The notes: generated from the letters alone by a model not told the origin. Shown: positions 8,707-16,754, counted from the first letter of the stretch. The stretch: 64,000 nucleotides of DNA from UBA1413 sp964461455 (GCA_964461455.1 CAYWUJ010000010.1:12079-76078), one strand, 5' to 3'. Made by a program: numbers and translations.

Positions 8707-9813
8707 ATGCAAAAAAGCAAGCCTGTTAATCAGGTGAATATCGGATTTCTGGGGGCCGGGGGAATCGCCCGCGCCCATGTCTATGCCCTGCAGGCGCTCC
8801 GGTTTTACTATCCCGAAACGCCGGAAATCAGGCTGGTTTCCGTCTGTTCGGCCCGCCCCGGAAGCAGGGAATCCTTTGCCACGAAATATGGCTTTTCCAG
8901 GGCGGAATCCTATGAAGAGTTCACCACCGGCAGCGATATGGATACCCTTTTTATCCTGGGTCCCAACCACACCCATTTCGACCATTTCAAGGCGGCCATG
9001 GACATGCCTTCCATACGGCGTATTTACCTCGAAAAACCGGTTTGTTCCAGTGAGGCGGAAGAAAGGGAAATGGCACGTATCATGGCAGGTTCAGAGAAAC
9101 AGGTGCAGGTGGGATTTCAATACCTGCAAACCCCGGCGGTCAGGGAAGCCCTCGCCTTCTGGAAATCAGGGGTATTGGGGTCTCCGCTCCATTTTGACCT
9201 GAAATATTACCATGGCGACTATTTGCAGGAAAGTTACCGCATAAAAAGGAAGACGCGCCTCACCGCGGCTCCCGATGGGGGGGCCATGGCCGACCTGGGA
9301 TCGCATGGTCTCAGCCTGCTCACGGCTTTCCTGGGCCAGGGGCTGCACATGGTCGCGGCCCTCCAGGCAGGCCATTTTGAAGGCGTCCCCACAGATTCCG
9401 ACCTTTTTTCTTCCGTATCGCTCGTGGATCCCATAACCCGTGCCGCCGGCCACCTGTCGGCCAGCCGCATCACTTCAGGATCGGGGGACCTCGTGGTCCT
9501 GGAGATCTTCGCCGAAAAAGGAGCCCTCCGCACCTCTTCCCAAACTCCCGATTTTTTTGAATATTTCACAGAGGCGGAAGGTGCCTGGATCCGCAGGCCC
9601 GTGGGCAGCAACTACCCGGGAATTTCCTCCTTCCCGTCGGGACATGTTCCGGCCGGATGGCTCCGTTCCATGGTCCACGCCCATTACCTTTTCCTGGGAG
9701 GCACCGATGCAGGGGCATTTATTCCCGACCTCGGCCACGGCCTCGAAGTCCAGCGGCTGGTCCGCGAAACCGCACACCATCTTGAAAAATACAGACAAAA
9801 CCTGCACTTATGA
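8707..9813 (+). CDS. Gfo/Idh/MocA family NAD(P)-dependent oxidoreductase
   Basis: A cytoplasmic sugar or cyclitol dehydrogenase candidate of 368 aa. The Rossmann motif FLGAGGIARAH lies near 12-22, and YLEKPVC near 107-113 carries the EKP lysine of the family; residues 130-330 form the alpha/beta C-terminal domain. The substrate cannot be named. The stop codon overlaps the ATG of the 4-alpha-glucanotransferase (ATGA at 9810), so the two are almost certainly translationally coupled, an unusual pairing that hints at a glucan- or sugar-derived substrate. Confidence 0.85.
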   Translation: MQKSKPVNQVNIGFLGAGGIARAHVYALQALRFYYPETPEIRLVSVCSARPGSRESFATKYGFSRAESYEEFTTGSDMDTLFILGPNHTHFDHFKAAMDMPSIRRIYLEKPVCSSEAEEREMARIMAGSEKQVQVGFQYLQTPAVREALAFWKSGVLGSPLHFDLKYYHGDYLQESYRIKRKTRLTAAPDGGAMADLGSHGLSLLTAFLGQGLHMVAALQAGHFEGVPTDSDLFSSVSLVDPITRAAGHLSASRITSGSGDLVVLEIFAEKGALRTSSQTPDFFEYFTEAEGAWIRRPVGSNYPGISSFPSGHVPAGWLRSMVHAHYLFLGGTDAGAFIPDLGHGLEVQRLVRETAHHLEKYRQNLHL

Positions 9814-11303
9814 ACAAAAGAAGCAGCGGCATTCTTCTGCACCTTACCTCCCTGCCGGGGCGTGAAGGCATCGGCACCATGGGCAAAAACGCCTTTGCCT
9901 GGATTGACTTTCTCAGGGAAACAGGCCAGCAGCTGTGGCAGATCCTTCCCCTGGGACCCGTGGCCTACGGCAACTGCCCCTACCAGTGTTTCTCGGCATT
10001 TGCCGGAAACCCCCTGCTGATTGACCTTCACCAGCTGGAGGAAGCAGGACTCCACCAGGGCAAAGAACTGCAGAATATTCCCCGTTTCGACATCCGCCAG
10101 GTGGATTTTGACAAGGTCACCCGCTGGAAGATGCCCCTGCTGAAAAAGGCTTTCCTGCGGTTCCGCGATGGCGAAAGAAGACGCTTTGAAGGAGAATACG
10201 CCCGTTTCTGTGATGAGCACAACTGGTGGCTGGCCGACTATGCCCTGTTCATGGCCCTGCGCGAAGCCCTGGAGGATAAACCCTGGCAGCAATGGCCCGA
10301 AGACATCAAAAGACGGGAACCTGCGGCCCTGGTTCGTTATCGTGAAAAACTGGACGAAGCATGCGCTTTTCACTATTTCCTGCAGTTTTTCTTCTTCCGC
10401 CAGTGGCAGGCCTTACGTGAATATGCACGCCAGAACGGGGTCAGGATCATAGGTGACGTCCCCCTGTATGTGGCCGGTGACAGCGTCGACGTGTGGGCCA
10501 ATACCGGAATTTTCCTTCTCGACAGCGATCTGAATCCAGTAAAAGTGGCGGGTGTTCCCCCCGATTATTTCAGCACCACGGGACAATTATGGGGTTCCCC
10601 TGTTTACGACTGGGAAAGCCTGCGCCACCAGGAACACCACTGGTGGCTGGCACGCATCCACTTCAATCTCAGCATGTTTGACCAGGTAAGGATTGACCAC
10701 TTCCGCGGACTGGAAGCCTTCTGGTCGGTACCTGCCGGCGAAGAGACCGCCATACACGGCGAATGGGTCGCCGCTCAAGGTGCCGAAATGCTCGGTATCC
10801 TGCGGAAACAGCTGGGAGACTTCCCCCTGATTGCCGAAGATCTGGGCATCATCACCCCGGAAGTGGAACGCCTCCGCGACCGCTTCAACATGCCGGGAAT
10901 GAAGGTCCTCCAGTTCGCCTTCACCTCCGATGAATCCAACGAACACCTGCCCCACAATTACACGGTCAATTCCGTGGTTTACACGGGAACCCACGATAAC
11001 GACACGGCGTGGGGATGGCTCCATGAAGCTCCGGAGAAAGAGAAGAAATTCGCCATGAAATACCTGAAAAGTTACCAGTGGCAACCGGTATGGGGACTCA
11101 TCGAAATGGCCTGGGCATCGGTCGCCTGCATGGCGGTGACCCCACTTCAGGATCTTCTGGAACTGGGCGCCGAAGCCCGCATGAACATCCCCGGAATAGC
11201 ACAGGGCAACTGGGGCTGGCGCTTCCGTTGGGACCAGATCAGAGGAAAACACCGCCGCTTCCTTCGGGAGATTACCGGAAAATACAACCGGCAAGCCTCT
11301 TAA
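9810..11303 (+). CDS. malQ: 4-alpha-glucanotransferase (amylomaltase), GH77
   Basis: Transfers alpha-1,4-glucan segments between acceptors, lengthening or recycling maltodextrins in the cytoplasm. The 497-residue length fits bacterial GH77 enzymes without N-terminal extensions. Catalytic residues are recognisable: nucleophile Asp296 in RIDHFRG, acid/base Glu in IAEDLG, and Asp in GTHDND; the N-terminal GILLHLTSLPG is a family hallmark. It begins inside the stop of the upstream oxidoreductase (ATGA). It is 24 kb from the glycogen operon at 35-46 kb, with which it should cooperate in processing oligosaccharides. Confidence 0.95.
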   Translation: MNKRSSGILLHLTSLPGREGIGTMGKNAFAWIDFLRETGQQLWQILPLGPVAYGNCPYQCFSAFAGNPLLIDLHQLEEAGLHQGKELQNIPRFDIRQVDFDKVTRWKMPLLKKAFLRFRDGERRRFEGEYARFCDEHNWWLADYALFMALREALEDKPWQQWPEDIKRREPAALVRYREKLDEACAFHYFLQFFFFRQWQALREYARQNGVRIIGDVPLYVAGDSVDVWANTGIFLLDSDLNPVKVAGVPPDYFSTTGQLWGSPVYDWESLRHQEHHWWLARIHFNLSMFDQVRIDHFRGLEAFWSVPAGEETAIHGEWVAAQGAEMLGILRKQLGDFPLIAEDLGIITPEVERLRDRFNMPGMKVLQFAFTSDESNEHLPHNYTVNSVVYTGTHDNDTAWGWLHEAPEKEKKFAMKYLKSYQWQPVWGLIEMAWASVACMAVTPLQDLLELGAEARMNIPGIAQGNWGWRFRWDQIRGKHRRFLREITGKYNRQAS

Positions 11304-11383
11304 ATCTGGAGTCCTGAGTCTGGAACCTGGAGTCTTAAATACCAAAAGGTCACCGATTACCGGACCGCAGGTCACCGATCACC
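11304..11383. repeat. Short-repeat intergenic stretch
   Basis: The gap between malQ and the convergent NUDIX gene is built almost wholly of short repeats: CTGGAGTC at 11306-11313 and 11327-11334 with degraded units between, flanked by TTAAAT on each side, then GGTCACCGATTACC (11348-11361) and GGTCACCGATCACC (11370-11383), the last abutting the NUDIX stop codon. No terminator is evident. Confidence 0.6.
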
Positions 11384-11806
11384 CTATTCCGCGAGGAATC
11401 TCCTGACAATTTCAAGGTGGTCAAAGGCCAGGGGTGGAAGGTCGCTCACCCTGAACCAGCGGGCTTCCGCGGCATCGTCACCACCGCTGACAATTTCCGC
11501 TTCGGGAATCAGGGCATAAAAAACCACACTGATGGTACGGTGGCGCGGGTCTCTGCCGGGAGCGTCAAAAACCCGGAACTGCTCCATGGCCGGTAACCGC
11601 AATCCGGTCTCTTCCTCCAGCTCACGACGACAGGCAGCCTCCAGGGACTCTTCCATATCCACGAAACCTCCGGGTAACGCCCACATCCCCCGGAAGGGAT
11701 CCCTGGCACGGCGAATCAGCAGCACCTGACGTCTCTCCCCGTTTCCCGCTAATACCAGGGCATCCACCGTGAGCGCCGGACGGGGATAGAGATACGTATA
11801 AGTCAT
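11384..11806 (-). CDS. NUDIX hydrolase
   Basis: A 140-aa NUDIX protein that should hydrolyse a nucleoside diphosphate linked to another group in the cytoplasm. The Nudix box spans residues 47-69 and fits GX5EX7REUXEEXGU in full (Gly47, Glu53, Arg61-Glu62, Glu65-Glu66). The N-terminal strand starting MTYTYLYPRPALTVDALV resembles ADP-ribose or nicotinamide-nucleotide pyrophosphatase-like members, but the substrate is not determinable. It follows the P60/small-membrane-protein pair on the same strand after 29 bases, so it is possibly cotranscribed. Confidence 0.88.
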   Translation of the reverse strand: MTYTYLYPRPALTVDALVLAGNGERRQVLLIRRARDPFRGMWALPGGFVDMEESLEAACRRELEEETGLRLPAMEQFRVFDAPGRDPRHRTISVVFYALIPEAEIVSGGDDAAEARWFRVSDLPPLAFDHLEIVRRFLAE

Positions 11807-11835
11807 AAAGAACTCCTTTATTGATTATCGATCCG

Positions 11836-11928
11836 TTAATCCTTGTCCTTGTTCCAGTAGCGCAGCATCACGATCACGATGCCGACCACGATCAGCAGGA
11901 AAATCAGCAGTTCGGTCCGTTCAATCAT
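11836..11928 (-). CDS. Small single-pass membrane protein (30 aa)
   Basis: A 30-codon frame: a short acidic/polar head (MIERTE), about 16 hydrophobic residues (LLIFLLIVVGIVIVML), and a charged tail RYWNKDKD, which gives a positive-inside, type-I or small-integral topology. Its ATG overlaps the stop of the NlpC/P60 gene (ATGA at 11928-11925), the signature of translational coupling, and it ends before the NUDIX start. No function is known to me. The coupling and the clean transmembrane layout argue against chance. It may help anchor or regulate the endopeptidase. Confidence 0.6.
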   Translation of the reverse strand: MIERTELLIFLLIVVGIVIVMLRYWNKDKD

Positions 11929-12710
11929 GGCAAAATTCTTTTCATCACCCTCATCTTGTGCGTATACCGTTTGGTCTCCACGTTGAAGATCCCAAACTGG
12001 TCGACATTGTCAATCCTCACTTTACCGGAGGCATGGATAATCTTATTTTTTTTCCAGAGGATCCCCACGTGGACGATGTTTCCCTCGTTGTCGTCGAAAA
12101 AGGCAAGGTCACCGGGGAAGGTCTCTTCCACGAAACTCAGGGCGGTGCCCATCTTCACCTGCTGTGTGGCATCGCGGGGAAGGGTGATTCCTGCCATTTT
12201 GTAGATGATCTGGGTTAAGCCGCTGCAGTCGATGCCCAGTGGGGAGCGGCCACCCCATAGATAGGGTGCGTTAAAGTATTTCAAGGCCTGGGTAACCATG
12301 AAAGCCCTGATATCACGGGGCTGCCCCAGCGTCACATGTCCCCCAAACCTGATAGCCTCACCGTCGAGTGAGAACTGCCTTTTATAGGGCCTCCACAGCG
12401 GAAGGCTGCTGCCAGCCACCAGCATCTGATTTTGCTCCTGCTCAACGGGGACCAGTGAAAAAATATCGGTGGTCACCGCAACCGGGGCTTTCCTGAGTTT
12501 CTCATACCTTCTGTCAGAGAGTACGGTTGCCATTTTCTGGTCTATCCACCCCTCATAACCGTCATAATCAAGCCGCACCTGTAACCATCCGGGCAGGAAT
12601 CCCTGCACTTCAAACGTCTCCCCATAGAGGATCTGCGTGACCATTTCACTCCTTTCCGAAGGCTCCCGCCGTACCGGAATCAAACTCAGTCCCGCAATTC
12701 CGTAGTTCAT
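11925..12710 (-). CDS. NlpC/P60 cell-wall endopeptidase with SH3 domain
   Basis: A 261-aa peptidase that probably cleaves gamma-D-glutamyl bonds in peptidoglycan stem peptides, like Bacteroidota dipeptidyl-peptidase VI/YkfC enzymes. An N-terminal bacterial SH3 domain occupies about 1-70 (GETFEVQGFLPGWLQVRL). The papain-like domain covers 130-255 with Cys162 in GIDCSG and His214 in IVHVGI. No signal peptide is visible at the chosen ATG, so it may act on imported muropeptides in the cytoplasm, or the start may be misjudged. It overlaps the small membrane protein gene downstream (ATGA), and a short frame within repeat copy 2 upstream also ends in an ATGA at its start. Confidence 0.88.
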   Translation of the reverse strand: MNYGIAGLSLIPVRREPSERSEMVTQILYGETFEVQGFLPGWLQVRLDYDGYEGWIDQKMATVLSDRRYEKLRKAPVAVTTDIFSLVPVEQEQNQMLVAGSSLPLWRPYKRQFSLDGEAIRFGGHVTLGQPRDIRAFMVTQALKYFNAPYLWGGRSPLGIDCSGLTQIIYKMAGITLPRDATQQVKMGTALSFVEETFPGDLAFFDDNEGNIVHVGILWKKNKIIHASGKVRIDNVDQFGIFNVETKRYTHKMRVMKRILP

Positions 12711-12736
12711 CGGCTTAAAATATCAGGCGGTGATGA

Positions 12737-12809
12737 TTCATGGCGCGAAACAGATGAACTGACCATGTGGCTGATCAACCCGGTCGGCGCAAAATCGTGC
12801 ATGGTCATT
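12737..12809. repeat. Dispersed palindromic repeat, copy 2
   Basis: Gapless 73-base match to 144-216 (61 identical). Arms TGACCATG at 12760-12767 and CATGGTCA at 12800-12807, extendable to 11 bp with one mismatch. It lies in the divergent gap between the P60 gene and the PgpH-like gene. Read on the minus strand it gives a 33-codon frame from ATG at 12808 to TGA at 12707 that overlaps the P60 start (ATGA), and its first 24 residues share 18 with the peptide from copy 1. Confidence 0.75.
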
Positions 12810-12824
12810 TCGTGAAAATTTAGT

Positions 12825-12832
12825 TACTTTAG
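12825..12832 (+). promoter_or_regulatory. -7 promoter box TACTTTAG
   Basis: Matches TAnnTTTG at 7 of 8 positions, 65 bases upstream of the PgpH-like gene and just beyond palindromic repeat copy 2, which would lie in the upstream promoter region. Confidence 0.35.
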
Positions 12833-12897
12833 GAAATCAAATATAGGGTTTCCTGCAAAGAATCCACCATCCTTGCAGCCTTATCAATCTGAAAAAC

Positions 12898-14976
12898 ATG
12901 AAAACTTTTCGACAAAAGGTTTCAGCCTACTCCCAGATTATTTTCAGGGCGATAGTCTTTATCGCTGCAGCACTGTTACTTCACCAGATCTTACCTTCTG
13001 AAGCCCGTTTCAAATATGAATACCAGAGGGGTTCTCCCTGGAAGCACGATAACCTGGTGGCTCCGTTCGACTTCGCCATATTGAAATCCACGGCAGATTT
13101 AGAAGCCGAAAGAAGGGAAATCACCAAGGATTTCGCCCCTTACTTTGTCAGGGATACCGCCGTGATCAGCCAGGAAAAGGAAAAACTCAGGGTTGACCTG
13201 ATGAATGCCATCGGAGAGGAGTACAGCCGTTCCGGCATGGTGGTGAATGACTTCCTGGCAGCCCTCGACGAATTGTATACACCGGGAATCATTACTTCGG
13301 CCCCCCAATCGCTCGAAATCCTCCGGAACAGAACAGAAATCTCCCGCATTACCGGCAACATGGTGGAGAAAGTGCCCGTGAATACCTTATTGTCGGAAAA
13401 AACCGCCTTTAACCTTTTCACCGCCAAGGTGGCAGAAATCAGAAACAAATACCCAGGAATTGCTTTGAGCATCAGCAATATAGATCCGGGAAAATATATC
13501 CGCAGCAACCTGAAATTCGACGAAAACTATACCCGCGAAGAGATACACCAGCTGGAAGCCAGTGTATCACCAGCCAGGGGAATGATGCAGGAGGGAGAAC
13601 GCATTATCCTGGAGGGAGAACTTGTCGACGACGAAAAATTCCAGCTCCTCGAATCGCTGAAGCAAAACTACGAAATCCGCAAGGGTGAAGGGATCAACAG
13701 CCGGCTGGTGGCCATAGGGAAGATGCTGCTGATCGTCATATTCCTGACCCTGCTGTTCAGCTATATGTACACCTACAAACGGTTTATCCTCAACGATACC
13801 CGCAAACTTCTGTTCCTGCTCTCGTTTATCATCCTCATCGTTTTCCTTTCCCTCACCATCAATTCCTTCGAGGGACTGCACATCTACATGTTTCCACTGG
13901 CCATACTTCCTGTGGTGGTGCGCACTTTTTATGATCCGCGGACGGCCATCTTCACCCTGATTGTCACATCTCTGCTGATAGGCTTTTATGCGCCCAACAA
14001 TTACGAATTTGTGCTTCTGGAAGTGTCAGCGGGGATGATTGCCGTTTTCAGCCTCAACAAGATGCACCGGCGGGTCCACGTCGTTGTGGCTTCCCTGCTG
14101 GTCGCCCTCACATACGGGGTGGTATATACCGCCGTTACTCTGGTCCAGGAGGGTACCCTGGCCACCTATGATCTGAGGATGTTGCAGTGGTTTGCCTGGA
14201 GCAGCCTGCTGGTTCTGGTGGTCTACCCCCTCATTTTCATCTTTGAAAAAATCTTCGGGTTCATTTCCGACGTGACCCTGATAGAACTCTCCAATACCAA
14301 CCAGCCGCTGTTGCGTAAACTTGCGGAAGAGGCTCCCGGCACCTTCCAGCATTCCATGCAGATCGCCAACCTGGCCGAAGAAGTCATCCTGAAAATCGGG
14401 GGGAATCCCTTTCTGGTCAGGGCAGGAGCCTTGTACCACGACATCGGGAAAGCTGCCCAGCCCAACTTCTTCATTGAAAACCAGGAGATAGGCATGAATC
14501 CCCATGACCAGATGAGTTACGTAAAGAGTGCCGAGATCATCATCGACCATGTCAGAAACGGCATCAAAACCGCACGGAAATACAAGCTTCCCGAGAGTAT
14601 CGTGGAATTCATCGCCACCCATCACGGCACCACCAAGGCCAAGTATTTTTTTCTTAAACAACAGCAGGAAAACCCGGGGGAAAATTTCAACGAAAAGAAC
14701 TTCGTCTATCCGGGGCCCCTCCCCCACTCGCGTGAAGCCACGGTGGTCATGCTCGTTGACGGCATCGAAGCAGCCTCCCGCAGTATGAAAGAGAAAACTT
14801 ACGACAACCTCAAACTATTGGTCGAAGAAATGATCGACCAGAAAATGAAAGACCGCCAGCTCGACAATTCAGACCTGACCTTCGCCGATATCGACAAGAT
14901 CAAGGAGATCCTGCTCAGCAAACTGGTCAACATCTATCATGTAAGAATAGAATACCCCTCAGAAAAAAAAGCATAA
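12898..14976 (+). CDS. 7TM-HD phosphodiesterase, PgpH/YqfF-like
   Basis: A 692-aa inner-membrane protein with the layout of PgpH, the c-di-AMP phosphodiesterase: an N-terminal transmembrane helix (about 12-32), a large extracytoplasmic 7TM-7TMR_HD region (33-265), a cluster of transmembrane helices (about 275-455), and a cytoplasmic HD domain (475-640). HD metal ligands include His485 in FQHSMQ and His514-Asp515 in YHDIGK. By family it would hydrolyse c-di-AMP, linking it to osmotic and wall homeostasis; the window shows no cyclase. A strong hairpin at 15024-15045 follows the gene. Confidence 0.88.
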   Translation: MKTFRQKVSAYSQIIFRAIVFIAAALLLHQILPSEARFKYEYQRGSPWKHDNLVAPFDFAILKSTADLEAERREITKDFAPYFVRDTAVISQEKEKLRVDLMNAIGEEYSRSGMVVNDFLAALDELYTPGIITSAPQSLEILRNRTEISRITGNMVEKVPVNTLLSEKTAFNLFTAKVAEIRNKYPGIALSISNIDPGKYIRSNLKFDENYTREEIHQLEASVSPARGMMQEGERIILEGELVDDEKFQLLESLKQNYEIRKGEGINSRLVAIGKMLLIVIFLTLLFSYMYTYKRFILNDTRKLLFLLSFIILIVFLSLTINSFEGLHIYMFPLAILPVVVRTFYDPRTAIFTLIVTSLLIGFYAPNNYEFVLLEVSAGMIAVFSLNKMHRRVHVVVASLLVALTYGVVYTAVTLVQEGTLATYDLRMLQWFAWSSLLVLVVYPLIFIFEKIFGFISDVTLIELSNTNQPLLRKLAEEAPGTFQHSMQIANLAEEVILKIGGNPFLVRAGALYHDIGKAAQPNFFIENQEIGMNPHDQMSYVKSAEIIIDHVRNGIKTARKYKLPESIVEFIATHHGTTKAKYFFLKQQQENPGENFNEKNFVYPGPLPHSREATVVMLVDGIEAASRSMKEKTYDNLKLLVEEMIDQKMKDRQLDNSDLTFADIDKIKEILLSKLVNIYHVRIEYPSEKKA

Positions 14977-14995
14977 GACATTTCCTGAAAACCGT

Positions 14996-15003
14996 TACTT
15001 TTG
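14996..15003 (+). promoter_or_regulatory. -7 promoter box TACTTTTG
   Basis: Exact TAnnTTTG match 159 bases before the S41 protease start. If used, the message begins near 15008 and carries a leader of about 155 bases, ten times longer than is usual in this window. Confidence 0.45.
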
Positions 15004-15004
15004 C

Positions 15005-15166
15005 ATGAAATTTGAAGTGTTAGCCGGGAGGGCCTTCCCTCCTGGTGAAAAAGTTCTTTTTATTGTAAGGTCATCAACGGTAATGTCCGGGAAATGTACG
15101 TTTTCAGAAGGGACATCACTGAATAACAGGAGGATTAACCCATTTAAAGAAAAAATTAAAAAATGA
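15005..15166 (+). other. Structured leader or 53-codon ORF before the S41 protease
   Basis: Two readings compete. As RNA, the stretch holds a strong hairpin at 15024-15045 and a second stem, ATGTCC (15083-15088) with GGACAT (15111-15116). As protein, an ATG at 15005 opens 53 codons (starting MKFEVLAGRAFPPGEK) that end in a TGA overlapping the protease ATG (ATGA at 15163-15166). The promoter box ends only one base before that ATG, which would make the ORF leaderless, so I lean to a noncoding regulatory leader. An AGGAGG at 15128-15133 lies 29 bases before the protease start. Confidence 0.35.
15024..15045 (+). terminator. Strong GC hairpin, terminator or attenuator
   Basis: Arms CCGGGAGGG (15024-15032) and CCCTCCTGG (15037-15045) pair over nine positions with one G-T wobble around a CCTT loop. 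The T-rich TTCTTTTTATTGT follows eight bases later instead of an immediate U run. It may terminate the PgpH-like transcript. Because a promoter box lies upstream of it, it could instead attenuate the S41 protease gene. Confidence 0.45.
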
Positions 15167-16632
15167 AGATTCTGAAATACTGGTTTTTTGCCGTTTTGCT
15201 GGCAGGAGTGGTCTTAACGGGGTGCACCGACCCTGAGCCCGAGCCCGAACCCGAGCCGGAACCCGAAGTTCCCGCAAAACCGGAAGTTCCCGCCCTGACC
15301 CAGAAGGTCAACAGCTTCATCAAGACCTGCATGAGCGATATTTACCTCTGGTACAACACCCTTCCCGACATTGATCCCAAAAAAGAGACAGACTCAAAGG
15401 CCTACTTCAAGAAATTGCTGAACGAGGAGGACAAATGGTCTTATATCACCGATGATATTACCGCTTTCGAGAACAGTCTGGAAGGAGTGGAAAAGGCATA
15501 CGGCTATTCCCTTGCCTTCGGACGGTTTGTTGACGGCACAGGAGCGCCTACCGGCAACTATTTTGCCATCGTCGAATATGTGTACCCCAACACGCCGGCT
15601 GAACGTGCTGACTTCCAGCGTGGTGACCTGATCATCAGACTCAACAACGGCAACATCACGGCCAGCAACTACATGGAACTGCTTTCGGGGACCTCGGCCA
15701 GTGTCACCAAAGGGATTCTCACCACCAGCGGGATCGCGGCCGACACCACCCTGACCATGACCGCCGAAGAACTCAATCTTGACCCCGTAGTCATGAAATC
15801 GGTGATTGAAAAGGATGGCCATAAAATCGGCTACCTCTTCTATACCCAGTACATCGCCGGATACAACAATACCAGTCTGGCCGATGCCATGCAGTATTTC
15901 CACGACAACCAGATCACCGACCTGGTCCTCGACCTGCGTTATAATCCGGGCGGACAGACCACTGCGGCGCAATACCTGTGCAGCTCCATAGCCCCGACCT
16001 CCATCGTCAACACCAACAGTCCCCTGGTCACCTACCAGTGGAACGACAAATACCAGCCCGAGATCAACAGCAATCCCATCTATGCCGGATGGAGAGGGAT
16101 CAACTTCTCTGCCTCGGTGCCGGTAAAACTGGGACTCAACAAAATCCACATCCTCACGGGAAGCGGCAGCGCCAGCGCCTCGGAACTCACCATCGCGGGA
16201 TTGCAGCCCTACATGAGCGTGGTCATGGTCGGCGACACCACTTACGGAAAATATACCGGTTCCATCACCCTCAAACCGGAGGATTATTATGATGATCCTT
16301 TGTCATATAACGACTTTAAAAACTGGGGAATCCAGCCTATCGTCTTCCGGTTTGCCAATTCCCAGGGATTGACCAACTTCAAAAACGGATTTGCCCCTAC
16401 CTACCGCGTTGAAGATGAGCTGCTGCCCGCCTTTCCCCTGGGCGATCTCTCAGAACCCCTGCTGAAAAAGGCCGTGGAAGACATCACCGGGGTCCCCATC
16501 GCCTCCATGAAACGGGCAAAACTCCCCTTCAACTACGAAGTGGTCGACAGGGGATTCTCCCGTTTTGACCCCATGAAGAGGAATCTTTACCTCGACGGCG
16601 GACAAAAACTTCCGAAAACCTTCACGGAGTAG
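15163..16632 (+). CDS. S41 (C-terminal processing) peptidase lipoprotein with PDZ domain
   Basis: A 489-aa serine protease anchored as a lipoprotein: the signal peptide ends in the lipobox LTGC with Cys21. A flexible Pro-Glu repeat (residues 24-45) follows, then a PDZ domain (about 120-205, with NTPAERADFQRGD) and the S41 catalytic domain. Spacing to the Ser-Lys dyad of Tsp (25 residues) picks Ser338 (SASE) and Lys363 (YGKYTGS) as catalytic. It probably faces the periplasm or cell surface and degrades or trims exported proteins. The upstream leader is unusual (separate entry); the export operon follows after a new promoter. Confidence 0.9.
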   Translation: MKILKYWFFAVLLAGVVLTGCTDPEPEPEPEPEPEVPAKPEVPALTQKVNSFIKTCMSDIYLWYNTLPDIDPKKETDSKAYFKKLLNEEDKWSYITDDITAFENSLEGVEKAYGYSLAFGRFVDGTGAPTGNYFAIVEYVYPNTPAERADFQRGDLIIRLNNGNITASNYMELLSGTSASVTKGILTTSGIAADTTLTMTAEELNLDPVVMKSVIEKDGHKIGYLFYTQYIAGYNNTSLADAMQYFHDNQITDLVLDLRYNPGGQTTAAQYLCSSIAPTSIVNTNSPLVTYQWNDKYQPEINSNPIYAGWRGINFSASVPVKLGLNKIHILTGSGSASASELTIAGLQPYMSVVMVGDTTYGKYTGSITLKPEDYYDDPLSYNDFKNWGIQPIVFRFANSQGLTNFKNGFAPTYRVEDELLPAFPLGDLSEPLLKKAVEDITGVPIASMKRAKLPFNYEVVDRGFSRFDPMKRNLYLDGGQKLPKTFTE

Positions 16633-16662
16633 CCTTTTCAGGGAAGTTACCCCTTCTCAGGC

Positions 16663-16693
16663 TTTCATATCCGGCAGAAAATTGGTACTTTTG
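16663..16693 (+). promoter_or_regulatory. Promoter of the export operon (TTTC-N19-TACTTTTG)
   Basis: An exact -7 box TACTTTTG at 16686-16693 is preceded by TTTC at 16663-16666 with a 19-base spacer, close to the Bacteroidota arrangement TTTG-N19-21-TAnnTTTG. It would drive the adaptor, permease, TolC and second adaptor genes. Confidence 0.55.
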
Positions 16694-16754
16694 CCGGATA
16701 TTTTTTTGCCTTCTCCCCATGGGAGACAGGAGCAACGAAACCCTGAGAGGACGT

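Noticed and set aside
15230..15300. Pro-Glu codon repeat as a possible microsatellite or CRISPR-like array
   Set aside because: It is a simple in-frame GAPCCN-GAR codon run forming a flexible linker after the lipobox; there are no spacers.
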